From an uncultured Erythrobacter sp. (GTDB lineage Bacteria > Pseudomonadota > Alphaproteobacteria > Sphingomonadales > Sphingomonadaceae), in assembly GCA_947488325.1 (NCBI GenBank), contig CANKYZ010000004.1, forward strand, positions 1 to 64,000: a stretch of DNA of 64,000 bases, written 5' to 3'. A model generated the notes under the pieces. The model was given only the letters and a program-made list of their open reading frames with translations, ran no database searches and was not told where the DNA came from. The first letter of the stretch is position 1, and each line of letters begins with the position of its first letter. Below, in pieces: positions 37,801 to 45,863 of this stretch. The position numbers and the translations under genes are program-made.

Positions 37801-37968
37801 GATCAAATCAATCGCAAGAGCTGTCGCTTTCTTGCTAACCTTGCGCGCGCTAGCCGCTTGTTCCAACCGCTGTTGGGTGCACATTTCTTCATCGACGCGA
37901 TAGGCGCGGCGCAGTTCGGCGCGGTCGAGGAAGTGAGCGGTGCCAAGCGGCAAATCGAAGGTGGTCAC
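34822..37968 (-). CDS. putA: bifunctional proline dehydrogenase / P5C dehydrogenase
   Basis: About 1,048 residues from GTG 37968 (AAAGGA 12 bases upstream); an ATG at 38052 would add 28 residues without a ribosome site. The N-terminal FAD barrel has GISVKLSALHP, FVRLVKGAYWD and the closing RRLLENGANTSFVNR. The C-terminal aldehyde dehydrogenase has SPWNFPLAIF, FTGSTETARLI, LIAETGGQNAMIVDSSA and the nucleophile in SAGQRCSALRVLYL. It oxidises proline to glutamate, with channelled P5C. There is no N-terminal ribbon-helix-helix, so it is not a trifunctional self-regulator. Divergent from the YciI gene. Confidence 0.95.
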   Translation of the reverse strand: MTTFDLPLGTAHFLDRAELRRAYRVDEEMCTQQRLEQAASARKVSKKATALAIDLIEGARAQKASGIDAFLQQYGLDTEEGIALMCLAEALLRVPDDDTTDALIRDKIGAIDWAEHLGESSSTFVNAATFSLMLTGEVLDQPEAHQTGMGGTLKRTINRVGEPVIRKATLQAMRILGGQFVFGRNIDEALKRAKPERAKGLTHSFDMLGEAAMTFVDAERYRVSYEGAIDRLASEASGGVGPSPGISVKLSALHPNYTYTHAAQARADIVPIIKALAMKARDADIHFTIDAEEAERLELSLDIIETLAADDELFNRNDGSRWEGFGLAVQAYQKRGAPLCDWVAKLARRHGRKLFVRLVKGAYWDTEIKLSQVGGFDDYPVFTRKRATDVSYLACAARLFEHDDVIRPAFATHNAYTVAVVKELSQGRRFEFQRLHGMGEEMFDALRKIEGDNPTPVRIYAPVGGHKELLAYLVRRLLENGANTSFVNRMGDADIPAADLAIDPVAELAALTPLRNPGIALPKDILGGRVNSAGVDLADPTVLDPLQERLDRLNVLQWRAEPSFPSEEPGEIAPITMPHDLSAAVGTRRDATAEEVDAAFARAAAIQPGWDALGGTKRALLLEEAANLFEAHTDEFLSLCQREAGKTLLDGVAELREAVDFLRYYAAEARRQFDGPTFLPGPTGEENTLRMHGRGVFATISPWNFPLAIFIGMASAALAAGNSVIAKPAEQTPLIAALAVKLCHEAGVPPEVFQLIPGAADVGQIITSDPRLAGVAFTGSTETARLINQSLAGRDGPIATLIAETGGQNAMIVDSSALPEQVVRDVLASAFQSAGQRCSALRVLYLQDDIADEMLEMIRGGFEALHIGDPAMLETDVGPVIDPDAQAALERHIARREASGHKVWRRDLADFTQKGCYVAPTIIEIASILDLKRENFGPVLHVARFKAEDLGKVVEDINATGYGLTLGLHSRIAATRRFIQVRAQVGNFYVNRNQIGAIVESQPFGGEGLSGTGPKAGGPHYLARFATERVTCIDTTAAGGNASLLASI

Positions 37969-38123
37969 GGGTATGGATAGTCCTTTCGCTGGAGTCGCAC
38001 TTATCTGCTGCCATTTGGACCTACAAAGCGTCTTGATCAAGCGAAGTGACATCGCGCTTGCTTGATCACGAAGGAACCTGTGTTATCCAGCGTGTTTGCA
38101 GTAATTCGAGGAGACACAAACGC

Positions 38124-38417
38124 ATGGCACTGTTCTGCTTTTACTGCCGCGATGGCGAGCATAGCGACAAGCTTCGCGCAATCCATCTGGAAGCACAGCG
38201 TGAATTTATGGCGCAGCATACCGACAATTACGCTGTCGCCGGACCATTGATGAACGATAAAGGTGATTTTGTCGGATCGATGCTGATCATCGAAGCTGAA
38301 GATGAGGCGACAGCGCGGGCAACTGTGAACGATGATCCGTATGTCACTGGAGGCGTGTGGCAATCTATCCGGGTGGATCGGTTTGAACCCGTCAGGGGCC
38401 GCTGGAAAGACGACTAA
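38124..38417 (+). CDS. YciI family protein
   Basis: 97 residues from ATG 38124 with GAGGAG upstream; the longer frame from 38046 is not used. It is a small ferredoxin-like-fold protein with HLEAQREFMAQH, GPLMNDKGDFVGSMLI, DPYVTGGVWQSIRVDRF; the YciI histidine and aspartate (DDPY) are present. YciI proteins resemble dehalogenase-like or muconolactone isomerase-like enzymes, function mostly unknown. It overlaps the convergent mtnP by four bases and is divergent from putA. Confidence 0.85.
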   Translation: MALFCFYCRDGEHSDKLRAIHLEAQREFMAQHTDNYAVAGPLMNDKGDFVGSMLIIEAEDEATARATVNDDPYVTGGVWQSIRVDRFEPVRGRWKDD

Positions 38418-39280
38418 ATTAGAACGCGGCCTGCAACGGCGTCCAGCTTTGCGACCAATTGCGGGTCACGTTCTTCCGGTGCTGTGATGACGGCATTATC
38501 CAGTGCAGTATCAATCGGTGAAGCTTTGCGCGTCTTTGGCAGTTTCTCGATAAACTTCAGTACCGCTTCGCGCGCCAGCTGGCCGTTTTCCTGCATTTGC
38601 GCGATGACTTGGGCGACATCGACTTCATCGCCTTCACGCCAGCAATCATAATCCGTGACCATCCCAATCAAAGCATATGGCAGCTCTGCCTCGCGGGCGA
38701 GCTTGGCTTCAGGCATTGCGGTCATCCCGATCACATCAGCGCCCCAAGCTTGGTACATGCGGCTTTCTGCGCGGGTGGAAAATTGCGGTCCTTCCATGGC
38801 GAGATATGTCGCACCGGTAGCAGTTTTCGCCTTACAAGCGGTGACGGCTTTAGCTGCCATTTCGGAAAGCCGTGGGCAAACCGGATCGGCCATGGAAACA
38901 TGGGTCACACACCCGCTGCCGTAAAATGAAGAGGCCCGATGCACTGTGCGGTCGATAAATTGTTCAACCACGACAAAGCGCCCAGGCTCCAATTCTTCGC
39001 GTAATGACCCAATCGCTGAAATGGCAAGGATATCGGTACAGCCCGCGCGCTTTAGTGCATCGATGTTGGCACGCGAATTCAGATCATTCGGGCTGATCGC
39101 GTGACCGCGTCCATGGCGCGGTAGAAAGCGGACCTTCACATCGCCAATGCGCCCGCAGAGGATCTCATCTGATGGTTCGCCCCAAGGGGAATCGATCATG
39201 AGCCACTGCTCATCCTCGATTCCTTCGATATTGTAGAGACCTGAGCCTCCGATAATCCCGATGCACCAGTCTTTGGCCAT
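38414..39280 (-). CDS. mtnP: S-methyl-5'-thioadenosine phosphorylase
   Basis: 288 residues. Signature opening IGIIGGSGLYNIEGI, phosphate site PRHGRGH and the base-site region MEGPQFSTRAESRMYQAWGADVIGMT, followed by Asp in VTDYDCW, typical of MTA phosphorylases (6-aminopurine specific). It splits methylthioadenosine to adenine and methylthioribose-1-phosphate for methionine salvage. Single gene; the downstream end overlaps the YciI gene. Confidence 0.93.
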   Translation of the reverse strand: MAKDWCIGIIGGSGLYNIEGIEDEQWLMIDSPWGEPSDEILCGRIGDVKVRFLPRHGRGHAISPNDLNSRANIDALKRAGCTDILAISAIGSLREELEPGRFVVVEQFIDRTVHRASSFYGSGCVTHVSMADPVCPRLSEMAAKAVTACKAKTATGATYLAMEGPQFSTRAESRMYQAWGADVIGMTAMPEAKLAREAELPYALIGMVTDYDCWREGDEVDVAQVIAQMQENGQLAREAVLKFIEKLPKTRKASPIDTALDNAVITAPEERDPQLVAKLDAVAGRVLI

Positions 39281-39322
39281 GCTCGCGAGTGTTTCCTTGA
39301 AAGTCCTGTACAGCTTGGAGCC

Positions 39323-40027
39323 TTATGTCAGGTCGAAGCGCTCGGGCAAGGCCTTGCGAACCATGGCATCGGCCTTGGTATAAGGACCGGCGATAGAAGG
39401 GCGCGCAATCATGCGATCATAATGTGCGGCGAGCGCGGGGTAATCACCCAGTGATATCTCCGCGACCAGAGCGATTTGCATGAGGACACAAGTGATGGAA
39501 ATATCGGCTATCGACACAGAGTCTCCGGTGCAGAATGTCCGTCCTTCGAGCTCTTTATCGAGATATGCGAAGATTGACTGCATGTCTTCGGCCCATGTCG
39601 CGCGCGATTTGTCGAGATCGGGTTCCTTACCTTGAATCACCGAGAAGAATATCGGACGGAAAATTCCAAGGCCACCAGTCGCTGCAAGGGTTGTGTCGGC
39701 ATATTCTTCCAAAGCCAGAGCGCGGCCATGGGCAAATGCGTCTGTGCAATAAAGCGCCGGTAACGGGTGCTTACGTTCGATATATGAGCTGATAGCGGAC
39801 GAATCGGCAATCGTGCCGTGTGTTCCTTCTTCCGCGATAGAGCGATCACGCATCACCGGAATGCGCTTCATCGGAGAGATGTCGCTAAACCATTGTGGCG
39901 GGTTGAAGACGTCTACGCCTTCAATTTCGAATGGTATGTTTTTTTCGATGCAAACTGCGGCTACCTTGCGCACGAAGGGCGAAACGGGGCTGCCATAGAA
40001 GACGATATCGGGTTTGGTGTCGGACAT
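39323..40027 (-). CDS. glutathione S-transferase-like protein
   Basis: 234 residues from ATG 40027, with AGAGGAAG upstream; a 48-codon hydrophobic N-terminal extension to 40171 is in frame but has no ribosome site. Thioredoxin-like N-domain with YGSPVSPFVRKVAAVCIEK, cis-proline MKRIPVM and DSSAISSYIE; C-domain with VSIADISITCVLMQI. Conjugation or reduction partner unknown. It lies behind mtnP in the same direction (43-base gap), and is divergent from an aldehyde dehydrogenase. Confidence 0.85.
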   Translation of the reverse strand: MSDTKPDIVFYGSPVSPFVRKVAAVCIEKNIPFEIEGVDVFNPPQWFSDISPMKRIPVMRDRSIAEEGTHGTIADSSAISSYIERKHPLPALYCTDAFAHGRALALEEYADTTLAATGGLGIFRPIFFSVIQGKEPDLDKSRATWAEDMQSIFAYLDKELEGRTFCTGDSVSIADISITCVLMQIALVAEISLGDYPALAAHYDRMIARPSIAGPYTKADAMVRKALPERFDLT

Positions 40028-40219
40028 AACTGGGACTTCCTCTTTGCCGCTGTGATACTGCTGCAGTTGCGCAATGCAACGGACTTGGTGCAACTGATAG
40101 GCGCAGAACACCACCACAGGGGTTAATGTAGCACATGCAAACACAATTGATTTTTGCGCACGAAGGTCCACCTTCTAAAGCGACGCATTAAATCCCAATT
40201 GGGACAAGAGAGGAATATC

Positions 40220-41647
40220 ATGGTCACCCAGTATAAAAACCTGATCAACGGCGAGATGATCGACACAGGCGAATGGCTTGATGTGGTCAATCCCGCTAAT
40301 GAAGAAGTTATCGGTCAAGTTCCTGCTTCTGGCCAGGCACAGCTCGATAACGCCGTTGCCGCTGCGCGTGCTGCTTTTAAAACTTGGAAGAATACCTCAA
40401 TCGAAGAACGCCGAGCTGCAATTATGGCAATCTCTGGCGCGATTAAGGAAAACGCTGACGAGCTTTACCGCCTGCTGACCAGCGAACAGGGTAAGCCGCA
40501 TGATCAGGCAAAGGGTGAAATTTTTGGCGCTGCTGGAATGAGCGCGGCGCAATCCACACTCGAGCTTGAAGATGAAATCAATGAAGACACCGAACAGCGT
40601 CTGAGCCGAACTCGCCGTGTGCCAGTTGGCGTTGTGGGCGGCATCGTGCCGTGGAACTTCCCTGTGATGATGGCGATCCAGAAAATCGTACCAGCGATGC
40701 TGTCGGGTTGCACGATCATCCTTAAACCATCGCCCTTTACCCCGCTCACGACACTTAGGATCGCAGAATTGATTGCCGATAAGGTGCCAGCTGGCGTCGT
40801 CAACATCATCACTGGCGAAGATGCTCTTGGCCCGATGATCACGTCGCATCCTGATATTGACAAGATCACCTTCACTGGATCGACTGCGACGGGTAAGAAA
40901 ATCATGGAAGGCGCCAGCGCTGACCTGAAACGGATCACGCTAGAATTGGGCGGTAATGATGCCTCTATCGTGATGCCTGACGCTGATCCAAAGAAAGTTG
41001 CCGAACAGCTTTTCTGGTCAAGTTTTTCCAATGCGGGTCAAATCTGCGTCGCGGCAAAGCGGATCTACATCCACGAAGACATCTATGATGAATTGTCACA
41101 GGCCATCGCGGATTATTCGAAAAATGTCACTGTTGGTGATGGAGCGCAGCAAGGCACAGGCGTTGGTCCGATCCAGAACAAAAAACAGTATGACCGCGTG
41201 CTTGAACTGATCCAGGATGCCAAGGACAATGGCTACAAATTTCTGACTGGCGGCGATGTTGACCCGTCTGGTACTGGGTACTTTGTGCCACTGACTATCC
41301 TCGACAACCCTCCAGAAGACGCGCGGATTGTTGCTGAGGAGCAGTTTGGCCCCGTTATGCCGTTGATGAAATTTTCGACAGAGGAAGAAGTCATCAGCCG
41401 TGCGAACAATTCCGAATATGGACTGGCCGGTGCTGTGTGGACAGGTGATACTGAAAAGGGTGTGGAGATCGCAGAGAAGCTGGAAACGGGGACTGTATGG
41501 GTCAACGAATTCCTGCACCTGTCGCCATTCGCGCCGTTCGGCGGGCATAAGCAATCAGGCTTTGGCGCCGAATATGGCAAGGAAGGGTTGAAAGAATTCA
41601 CCTATCCGCAGGTAATCACTGTCAAGCGGGACAATGTCGTCGCGTAA
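40220..41647 (+). CDS. NAD(P)-dependent aldehyde dehydrogenase
   Basis: 475 residues from ATG 40220 (GAGAGG upstream). Motifs are VPWNFPVMM, FTGSTATGKKIM, catalytic Glu242 in LELGGNDASI and nucleophile Cys276 in NAGQICVAAKR. It oxidises an aldehyde to the acid. The closest feel is to class I ALDH or aldehyde dehydrogenases used for aromatic or aliphatic aldehydes; the substrate is unspecified. A perfect terminator follows. Divergent to a GST, so detoxification is reasonable. Confidence 0.9.
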   Translation: MVTQYKNLINGEMIDTGEWLDVVNPANEEVIGQVPASGQAQLDNAVAAARAAFKTWKNTSIEERRAAIMAISGAIKENADELYRLLTSEQGKPHDQAKGEIFGAAGMSAAQSTLELEDEINEDTEQRLSRTRRVPVGVVGGIVPWNFPVMMAIQKIVPAMLSGCTIILKPSPFTPLTTLRIAELIADKVPAGVVNIITGEDALGPMITSHPDIDKITFTGSTATGKKIMEGASADLKRITLELGGNDASIVMPDADPKKVAEQLFWSSFSNAGQICVAAKRIYIHEDIYDELSQAIADYSKNVTVGDGAQQGTGVGPIQNKKQYDRVLELIQDAKDNGYKFLTGGDVDPSGTGYFVPLTILDNPPEDARIVAEEQFGPVMPLMKFSTEEEVISRANNSEYGLAGAVWTGDTEKGVEIAEKLETGTVWVNEFLHLSPFAPFGGHKQSGFGAEYGKEGLKEFTYPQVITVKRDNVVA

Positions 41648-41673
41648 ACTGGTGGCGGGATTGTTGAGCCGAC

Positions 41674-41712
41674 AAAAAAGGACCGCTCGGAGCAATCCGG
41701 GCGGCCTTTTTT
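41674..41712 (+). terminator. terminator of aldehyde dehydrogenase gene
   Basis: AAAAAAGGACCGCTCGG at 41674-41690 pairs with CCGGGCGGCCTTTTTT at 41697-41712 with one bulge or mismatch around AGCAAT. It ends in a T-run and, read from the minus strand, can serve the convergent hydrolase gene. Confidence 0.9.
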
Positions 41713-41724
41713 GCGGCTGGCGAA

Positions 41725-43065
41725 TTACTCACCTTTAGCTTTGCCGAGCATCTCCAGACCAAGTGCCCAGCGGCGCTGAAACCCGCGCCAATGGTCAGGT
41801 TCATCCTCGCCCGCCATTTTGCCATTCAACTGTTCTCCAAATGCCACATTCCAGCTTCCCGCATTGGAATTTTGCACGGGCACATCGAGGTATTCGGTCA
41901 TTTCTTCATCACCTTTGAGGTTCAGGTCGAGGAAGGCTGCGACAAAATGTTGGTTGATCGCATTGATCCGGCCCTGCCGCCAAACCGGCTCATTGACGAA
42001 TTCAATTGCGCGAAACGGTGCATCGTCAGGCAGGTCAAACGCATTACCAACAATGTTGTGGCGTGCATCGCGATAGACCAGCATCCGGCGGTCTGTTCCG
42101 GTGAGAGAATCGAAAATCCAGCTCACGCCTTCAGTATAGTTCGACACATCGTCTTCGCTGCCCGAAACGATCATTACCGGGGTTGTGATCCGGGTTAGGC
42201 TTTCTGCTGACCAGACACGGTTGTCAGGCTGGCCGCCCCACGGGGCAAAGGCAATCATGGCGTCTATCGGCGCAGCGTCAGACGCGGCATCTTTCACCGG
42301 AGCGAGTGCGTCGGTGGGCACGGTGTCGAAGGTGTCACTTTCGTAATCATAGTCGCCGCCCACGGTCGCCAATGCGCCGTAGCCGCCCATCGAATATCCG
42401 ATCAGCCCGACTTGCTCTGGATCGATCAGCCCAAAGACACCGCCATCATCAATCGCATTGTGCTCTAGTATTTGGGAGAGCACTTGGCGTTGATCTAGGG
42501 AACGACTGGCGAGCACTTGTGCAAAGGAATGGATGAAGTCTGTTGCCCCTTCCAACTTCCTATCGGCGTGGTCGATTGATGCCACGACATAGCCACGCGA
42601 TGCGATATGTTCGGCCAGATTGCTAAACTGGGTACTCCATCCGTTAAAGCCGTGGGACATGATGACGAGCGGGAATTGCCCCTCACTCACCGCTGCCGCA
42701 TCCGCATATGAGCTGCCGATATATTCGAAGGTCACCGGCTCCATGTCCGGCGGCTCCATCGTGTGAGTATAGGTGATTGGGCTGGTCCCAGCGGCTGCCT
42801 CAGCCGGGTAATAAAGCCGCACCTGCAATTCGCGCGTTTCGCTTTGCGTACCGCCGGTAACCATGTCCAGCTTCCCGAATGTCAGCCGGTCTGGAAGCGC
42901 AAAGGTCACCTCTCGCGTTCCGACTGTGTGCTCTCCCGGACGGCCTAGTTCGGGCGCTTCGCCGGGCGCGCCTTCATGCACGGGCGGGGTGGCGACATAG
43001 GCGGCGGTTCCCGCTCCAACTCCCACCAAAGCGAGTACGGAAAGGGCGACGTAGCGTTTCTTCAT
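41725..43065 (-). CDS. secreted alpha/beta hydrolase, PAF-acetylhydrolase-like
   Basis: 446 residues from ATG 43065 (CAGGAA upstream); the 21-codon longer frame is not used. N-terminal signal or anchor (YVALSVLALVGVGAGTAAYVA). The nucleophile elbow GYSMGGYGAL and IMSHGFNGWS oxyanion region, with VASIDHADRK, match platelet-activating-factor acetylhydrolase-type lipases. Aspartate in VSGSEDD and histidine in YRDARHNIVG complete the triad. It probably hydrolyses an ester outside the cytoplasm. Divergent to the APH-like gene. Confidence 0.85.
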   Translation of the reverse strand: MKKRYVALSVLALVGVGAGTAAYVATPPVHEGAPGEAPELGRPGEHTVGTREVTFALPDRLTFGKLDMVTGGTQSETRELQVRLYYPAEAAAGTSPITYTHTMEPPDMEPVTFEYIGSSYADAAAVSEGQFPLVIMSHGFNGWSTQFSNLAEHIASRGYVVASIDHADRKLEGATDFIHSFAQVLASRSLDQRQVLSQILEHNAIDDGGVFGLIDPEQVGLIGYSMGGYGALATVGGDYDYESDTFDTVPTDALAPVKDAASDAAPIDAMIAFAPWGGQPDNRVWSAESLTRITTPVMIVSGSEDDVSNYTEGVSWIFDSLTGTDRRMLVYRDARHNIVGNAFDLPDDAPFRAIEFVNEPVWRQGRINAINQHFVAAFLDLNLKGDEEMTEYLDVPVQNSNAGSWNVAFGEQLNGKMAGEDEPDHWRGFQRRWALGLEMLGKAKGE

Positions 43066-43160
43066 TTCAATTCCTGCCATCCAACTGGTATCTGCGAGAG
43101 CTTGCCTCGCGGCGCCATTCCGGGGCACTCATGCCATTGAAGAGAACTGAGAGGCAAGCG

Positions 43161-44504
43161 ATGATGGCAAGTGCCGATGAGTTGATGGAGGGTTTGGCGC
43201 GGGCCTGCGCGCGGGCTGGCATGGGCGCGCCTGCTGGATTGGAGCGACTGACCGGCGGTGCGACGATGGAAAGTTGGCGCTTTTCAAGCGTTGGCAGTTC
43301 CTATGTCCTGCGCCGCGCCCCGAGCCTCGAATTTATGGAGGGACGTCCATACGGCCACGATGTCGAAGCGTCAGTGATCCGCGCCGCCTTTGCCAAAGGC
43401 GTGACCGCGCCGGAAGTGGTGGCCGAGTTGGCGCCTGAGGACGGCATTGGATCAGGCTTTGTGATGCGGGCGTTGCCGGGGACGCCAAATCCCAAAGAAA
43501 TTTTGGCGATGGAGGACGCGGGCGCATTGCTGAAAGAGGTTGCGAGTGATTTGGCACGCATTCATTCGATTCAGCGCGATGATGTGCCGCAAGCCGTTCC
43601 AGTCATGGATTACCGCGAAGCCATCGCGGATCTGCGCGTGCAATTCGAAGAAGCGGGCGGCGATCGCCCAATTATTGCGCTCGGCCTGAAGTGGATGGAG
43701 GACAATTGTCTTGACCCTTGTGAACCGGTGTTGGTGCATGGCGACTACCGACTAGGAAATCTGCTCGCGCAGGATTCGCACCTAACAGGCGTGCTCGATT
43801 GGGAGTTGGCGCATTTCGGTGACCGCCATGAGGACTTGGCGTTTGGCTGCATGGCTGTGTGGCGTTTCGCCCGATACGACCGGCCTGCGTTGGGGCTGGG
43901 GTCGCTGGAGGACTACTTTTCGACCTATGAGGCGGAAAGCGGTGCTCCGGTTGACCGCGCCCGCTTCCGCTATTGGCTGATCCATCGCACGGTATGGTGG
44001 GCGCTTGGATGCCTGAAGATGGCGGCGCAATGGCGCTCAGGTGCGGACAGGATGCTCGAGCGAGTGGTGATTTCGCGGCGGACAAGCGAGCAGGAATTGG
44101 ACCTGCTGATGCTGCTGGAGGAGGATGCGCCTGAGGAGGAGCACACGCGGGAAGTCCAATTCGCGGATGCACCTGTGCCAATGGGAGAAGCAACCGATGG
44201 CGAGCTGGCTGTGGCGATTTATGAGTGGCTGGGAACAATTAAGGATCGTTTCGAAGGGCATGACAGATTTCAATATGCAGTGGCCCGCAACGCACTTGGC
44301 ATGATCTCACGATACAATCCGGCGGCGATTTCGGCTTTCGAGAACGCACCCTTGGCTCGGCGTATCTTGACTGGTGCGGCGCGTCTTTCGGACGAGGGCC
44401 TGCTTGCGGAAATGAGAGCTGCAATTCTTGCTACACTTACCCAAGACGTTCCGAAATACCCTGCGCTCGCCGTCGCCCGCAAAAAGTGGACAGGAAAAGA
44501 CTAA
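43161..44504 (+). CDS. aminoglycoside phosphotransferase-fold kinase
   Basis: 447 residues from ATG 43161 with GAGAGGC upstream; an in-frame frame reaching 42879 overlaps the divergent hydrolase and is rejected. APH/choline kinase motifs are VLVHGDYRLGNLLAQ (catalytic Asp) and GVLDWELAHFGDRHEDLA (metal Asp). The C-terminal ~100 residues are an extra domain. Genes of this type are paired or fused with acyl-CoA dehydrogenases (ACAD10/11-like) and phosphorylate hydroxyacyl substrates; it overlaps the acyl-CoA dehydrogenase start by TAATG. Antibiotic resistance is unlikely. Confidence 0.85.
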   Translation: MMASADELMEGLARACARAGMGAPAGLERLTGGATMESWRFSSVGSSYVLRRAPSLEFMEGRPYGHDVEASVIRAAFAKGVTAPEVVAELAPEDGIGSGFVMRALPGTPNPKEILAMEDAGALLKEVASDLARIHSIQRDDVPQAVPVMDYREAIADLRVQFEEAGGDRPIIALGLKWMEDNCLDPCEPVLVHGDYRLGNLLAQDSHLTGVLDWELAHFGDRHEDLAFGCMAVWRFARYDRPALGLGSLEDYFSTYEAESGAPVDRARFRYWLIHRTVWWALGCLKMAAQWRSGADRMLERVVISRRTSEQELDLLMLLEEDAPEEEHTREVQFADAPVPMGEATDGELAVAIYEWLGTIKDRFEGHDRFQYAVARNALGMISRYNPAAISAFENAPLARRILTGAARLSDEGLLAEMRAAILATLTQDVPKYPALAVARKKWTGKD

Positions 44505-45790
44505 TGGACTTCGCAATTCCCGCAGACCTGCAAGCATATCTTGCAGAACTCGATGCCTTCATTGAAGCCGAGATCAAGCCGCTGGAGCAGCAGGACGACA
44601 ATATCCGCTTCTTCGATCATCGCCGGGAATATGCGCGCACTGACTTCGATGCGGGCGGACTGCCGCGTCCAGAATGGGAGGAACTGCTAAAGGAGGCCAC
44701 TCGCCGTGCGGACAAAGCAGGCCACTGGCGTTACTCTGCACCCAAGAAGTATGGCGGCAAAGATGGATCAAACATCGGTATGGCAGTCATCCGCGAGCAT
44801 TTCGCGCGCAAGGGGCTGGGCCTGCATAACGATCTCCAGAACGAACACTCCATCGTTGGCAATTTCCCCTTCGTCGCGATGTTCGATCAATGGGGCACAG
44901 AGGAACAGAAGCAAGAGTTCATCTTCGGTGGTTTTGAGCGCAAGCGCCGTGTCGCCTTTGGCTTAACCGAACCCGATCACGGGTCTGACGCCACGCATAT
45001 GGAAACGCGGGCGGTTCGCGAAACCCGCGATGGCATTGATGGCTGGCGGATTGACGGCGAGAAGATGTGGATCACCGGCATGCATACCGCCACCCACTGC
45101 GCGATGTTTGCGCGAACAAATGGAGACGCAGGATCGGCCAGCGGGATCACCTGTTTCCTAGTCCCAAACCCTACACCCGGCCTCAAAATTGAGGAGTGGA
45201 TGTGGACGTTCAACATGCCAACCGATCACCCGCGCCTTTCGGTAAGCAATGTTTGGGTACCCGATAGCGCGATCCTTGGCGTTGAGGGGCGCGGGCTGTC
45301 GCTAGCGCAAAGCTTCGTCCACCAGAACCGCATTCGGCAAGCGGCATCCAGCTGCGGGGCGGCGCAATTTTGCGTTGATGAGAGCGTCAAATATGCCCGC
45401 CAGCGCAAACCCTTCGGCACAGAACTTGCGCGCAATCAGGCGATTCAATTCCCCTTGGTGGAGCTTGAGACCCAATGCCAAATGCTGCGCCTGCTGATCT
45501 TCAAAACCGCATGGCAGATGGACAATATGCCGCATGAGGAGATTGAACGGACGATCTCTGACAAAGTGTCGATGTGCAATTACTGGGCGAACCGGCTGGT
45601 CTGCGAAGCCGCCGATCGCGCGATGCAAGTCCATGGCGGGATCGGTTATTCACGACATAAACCGTTCGAACACATCTACCGCCACCACCGCCGCTATCGC
45701 ATCACCGAAGGCAGCGAAGAGATTCAAATGCGCAAGGTGGGTGCATATCTGTTTGGCTATTTGGGACCGAAGCGGGGGCAATTCGATTAA
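44504..45790 (+). CDS. acyl-CoA dehydrogenase
   Basis: 428 residues from ATG 44504. FAD-binding signature FGLTEPDHGSDATHMET, DGWRIDGEKMWITG, ALRRARER-type RQRKPFGTELARNQAIQF, and MQVHGGIGYSRHKPFEHIYRHHRRYRIT shortened as MQVHGGIGYS and YRITEGSEEIQMRK. The catalytic glutamate is in RITEGSEE. It oxidises an acyl-CoA to enoyl-CoA. Together with the kinase-like gene it likely handles hydroxyacyl-CoA, as in ACAD10/11. Followed after 73 bases by the amidohydrolase. Confidence 0.92.
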   Translation: MDFAIPADLQAYLAELDAFIEAEIKPLEQQDDNIRFFDHRREYARTDFDAGGLPRPEWEELLKEATRRADKAGHWRYSAPKKYGGKDGSNIGMAVIREHFARKGLGLHNDLQNEHSIVGNFPFVAMFDQWGTEEQKQEFIFGGFERKRRVAFGLTEPDHGSDATHMETRAVRETRDGIDGWRIDGEKMWITGMHTATHCAMFARTNGDAGSASGITCFLVPNPTPGLKIEEWMWTFNMPTDHPRLSVSNVWVPDSAILGVEGRGLSLAQSFVHQNRIRQAASSCGAAQFCVDESVKYARQRKPFGTELARNQAIQFPLVELETQCQMLRLLIFKTAWQMDNMPHEEIERTISDKVSMCNYWANRLVCEAADRAMQVHGGIGYSRHKPFEHIYRHHRRYRITEGSEEIQMRKVGAYLFGYLGPKRGQFD

Positions 45791-45863
45791 CGACTTCTGG
45801 ACGAGGCTAGCAATATCCTTTCGTGCCGCTAGTCTCTCGTTCCAAACGAGGGAGAGATTCACA

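Noticed and set aside
40028..40171. Membrane-anchored N-terminus for the GST at 39323
   Set aside because: Hydrophobic but lacks a ribosome site, while AGAGGAAG precedes the ATG at 40027.
42879..43160. N-terminal extension of the APH-like protein
   Set aside because: Would run antisense through the divergent hydrolase gene; the ATG at 43161 has a good ribosome site.
43161..44504. Antibiotic-resistance aminoglycoside kinase
   Set aside because: The fold matches, but coupling to an acyl-CoA dehydrogenase points to a metabolic ACAD10/11-like kinase.
45534..45863. N-terminal extension of the amidohydrolase
   Set aside because: Overlaps the acyl-CoA dehydrogenase gene; the ATG at 45864 gives a clear signal peptide.
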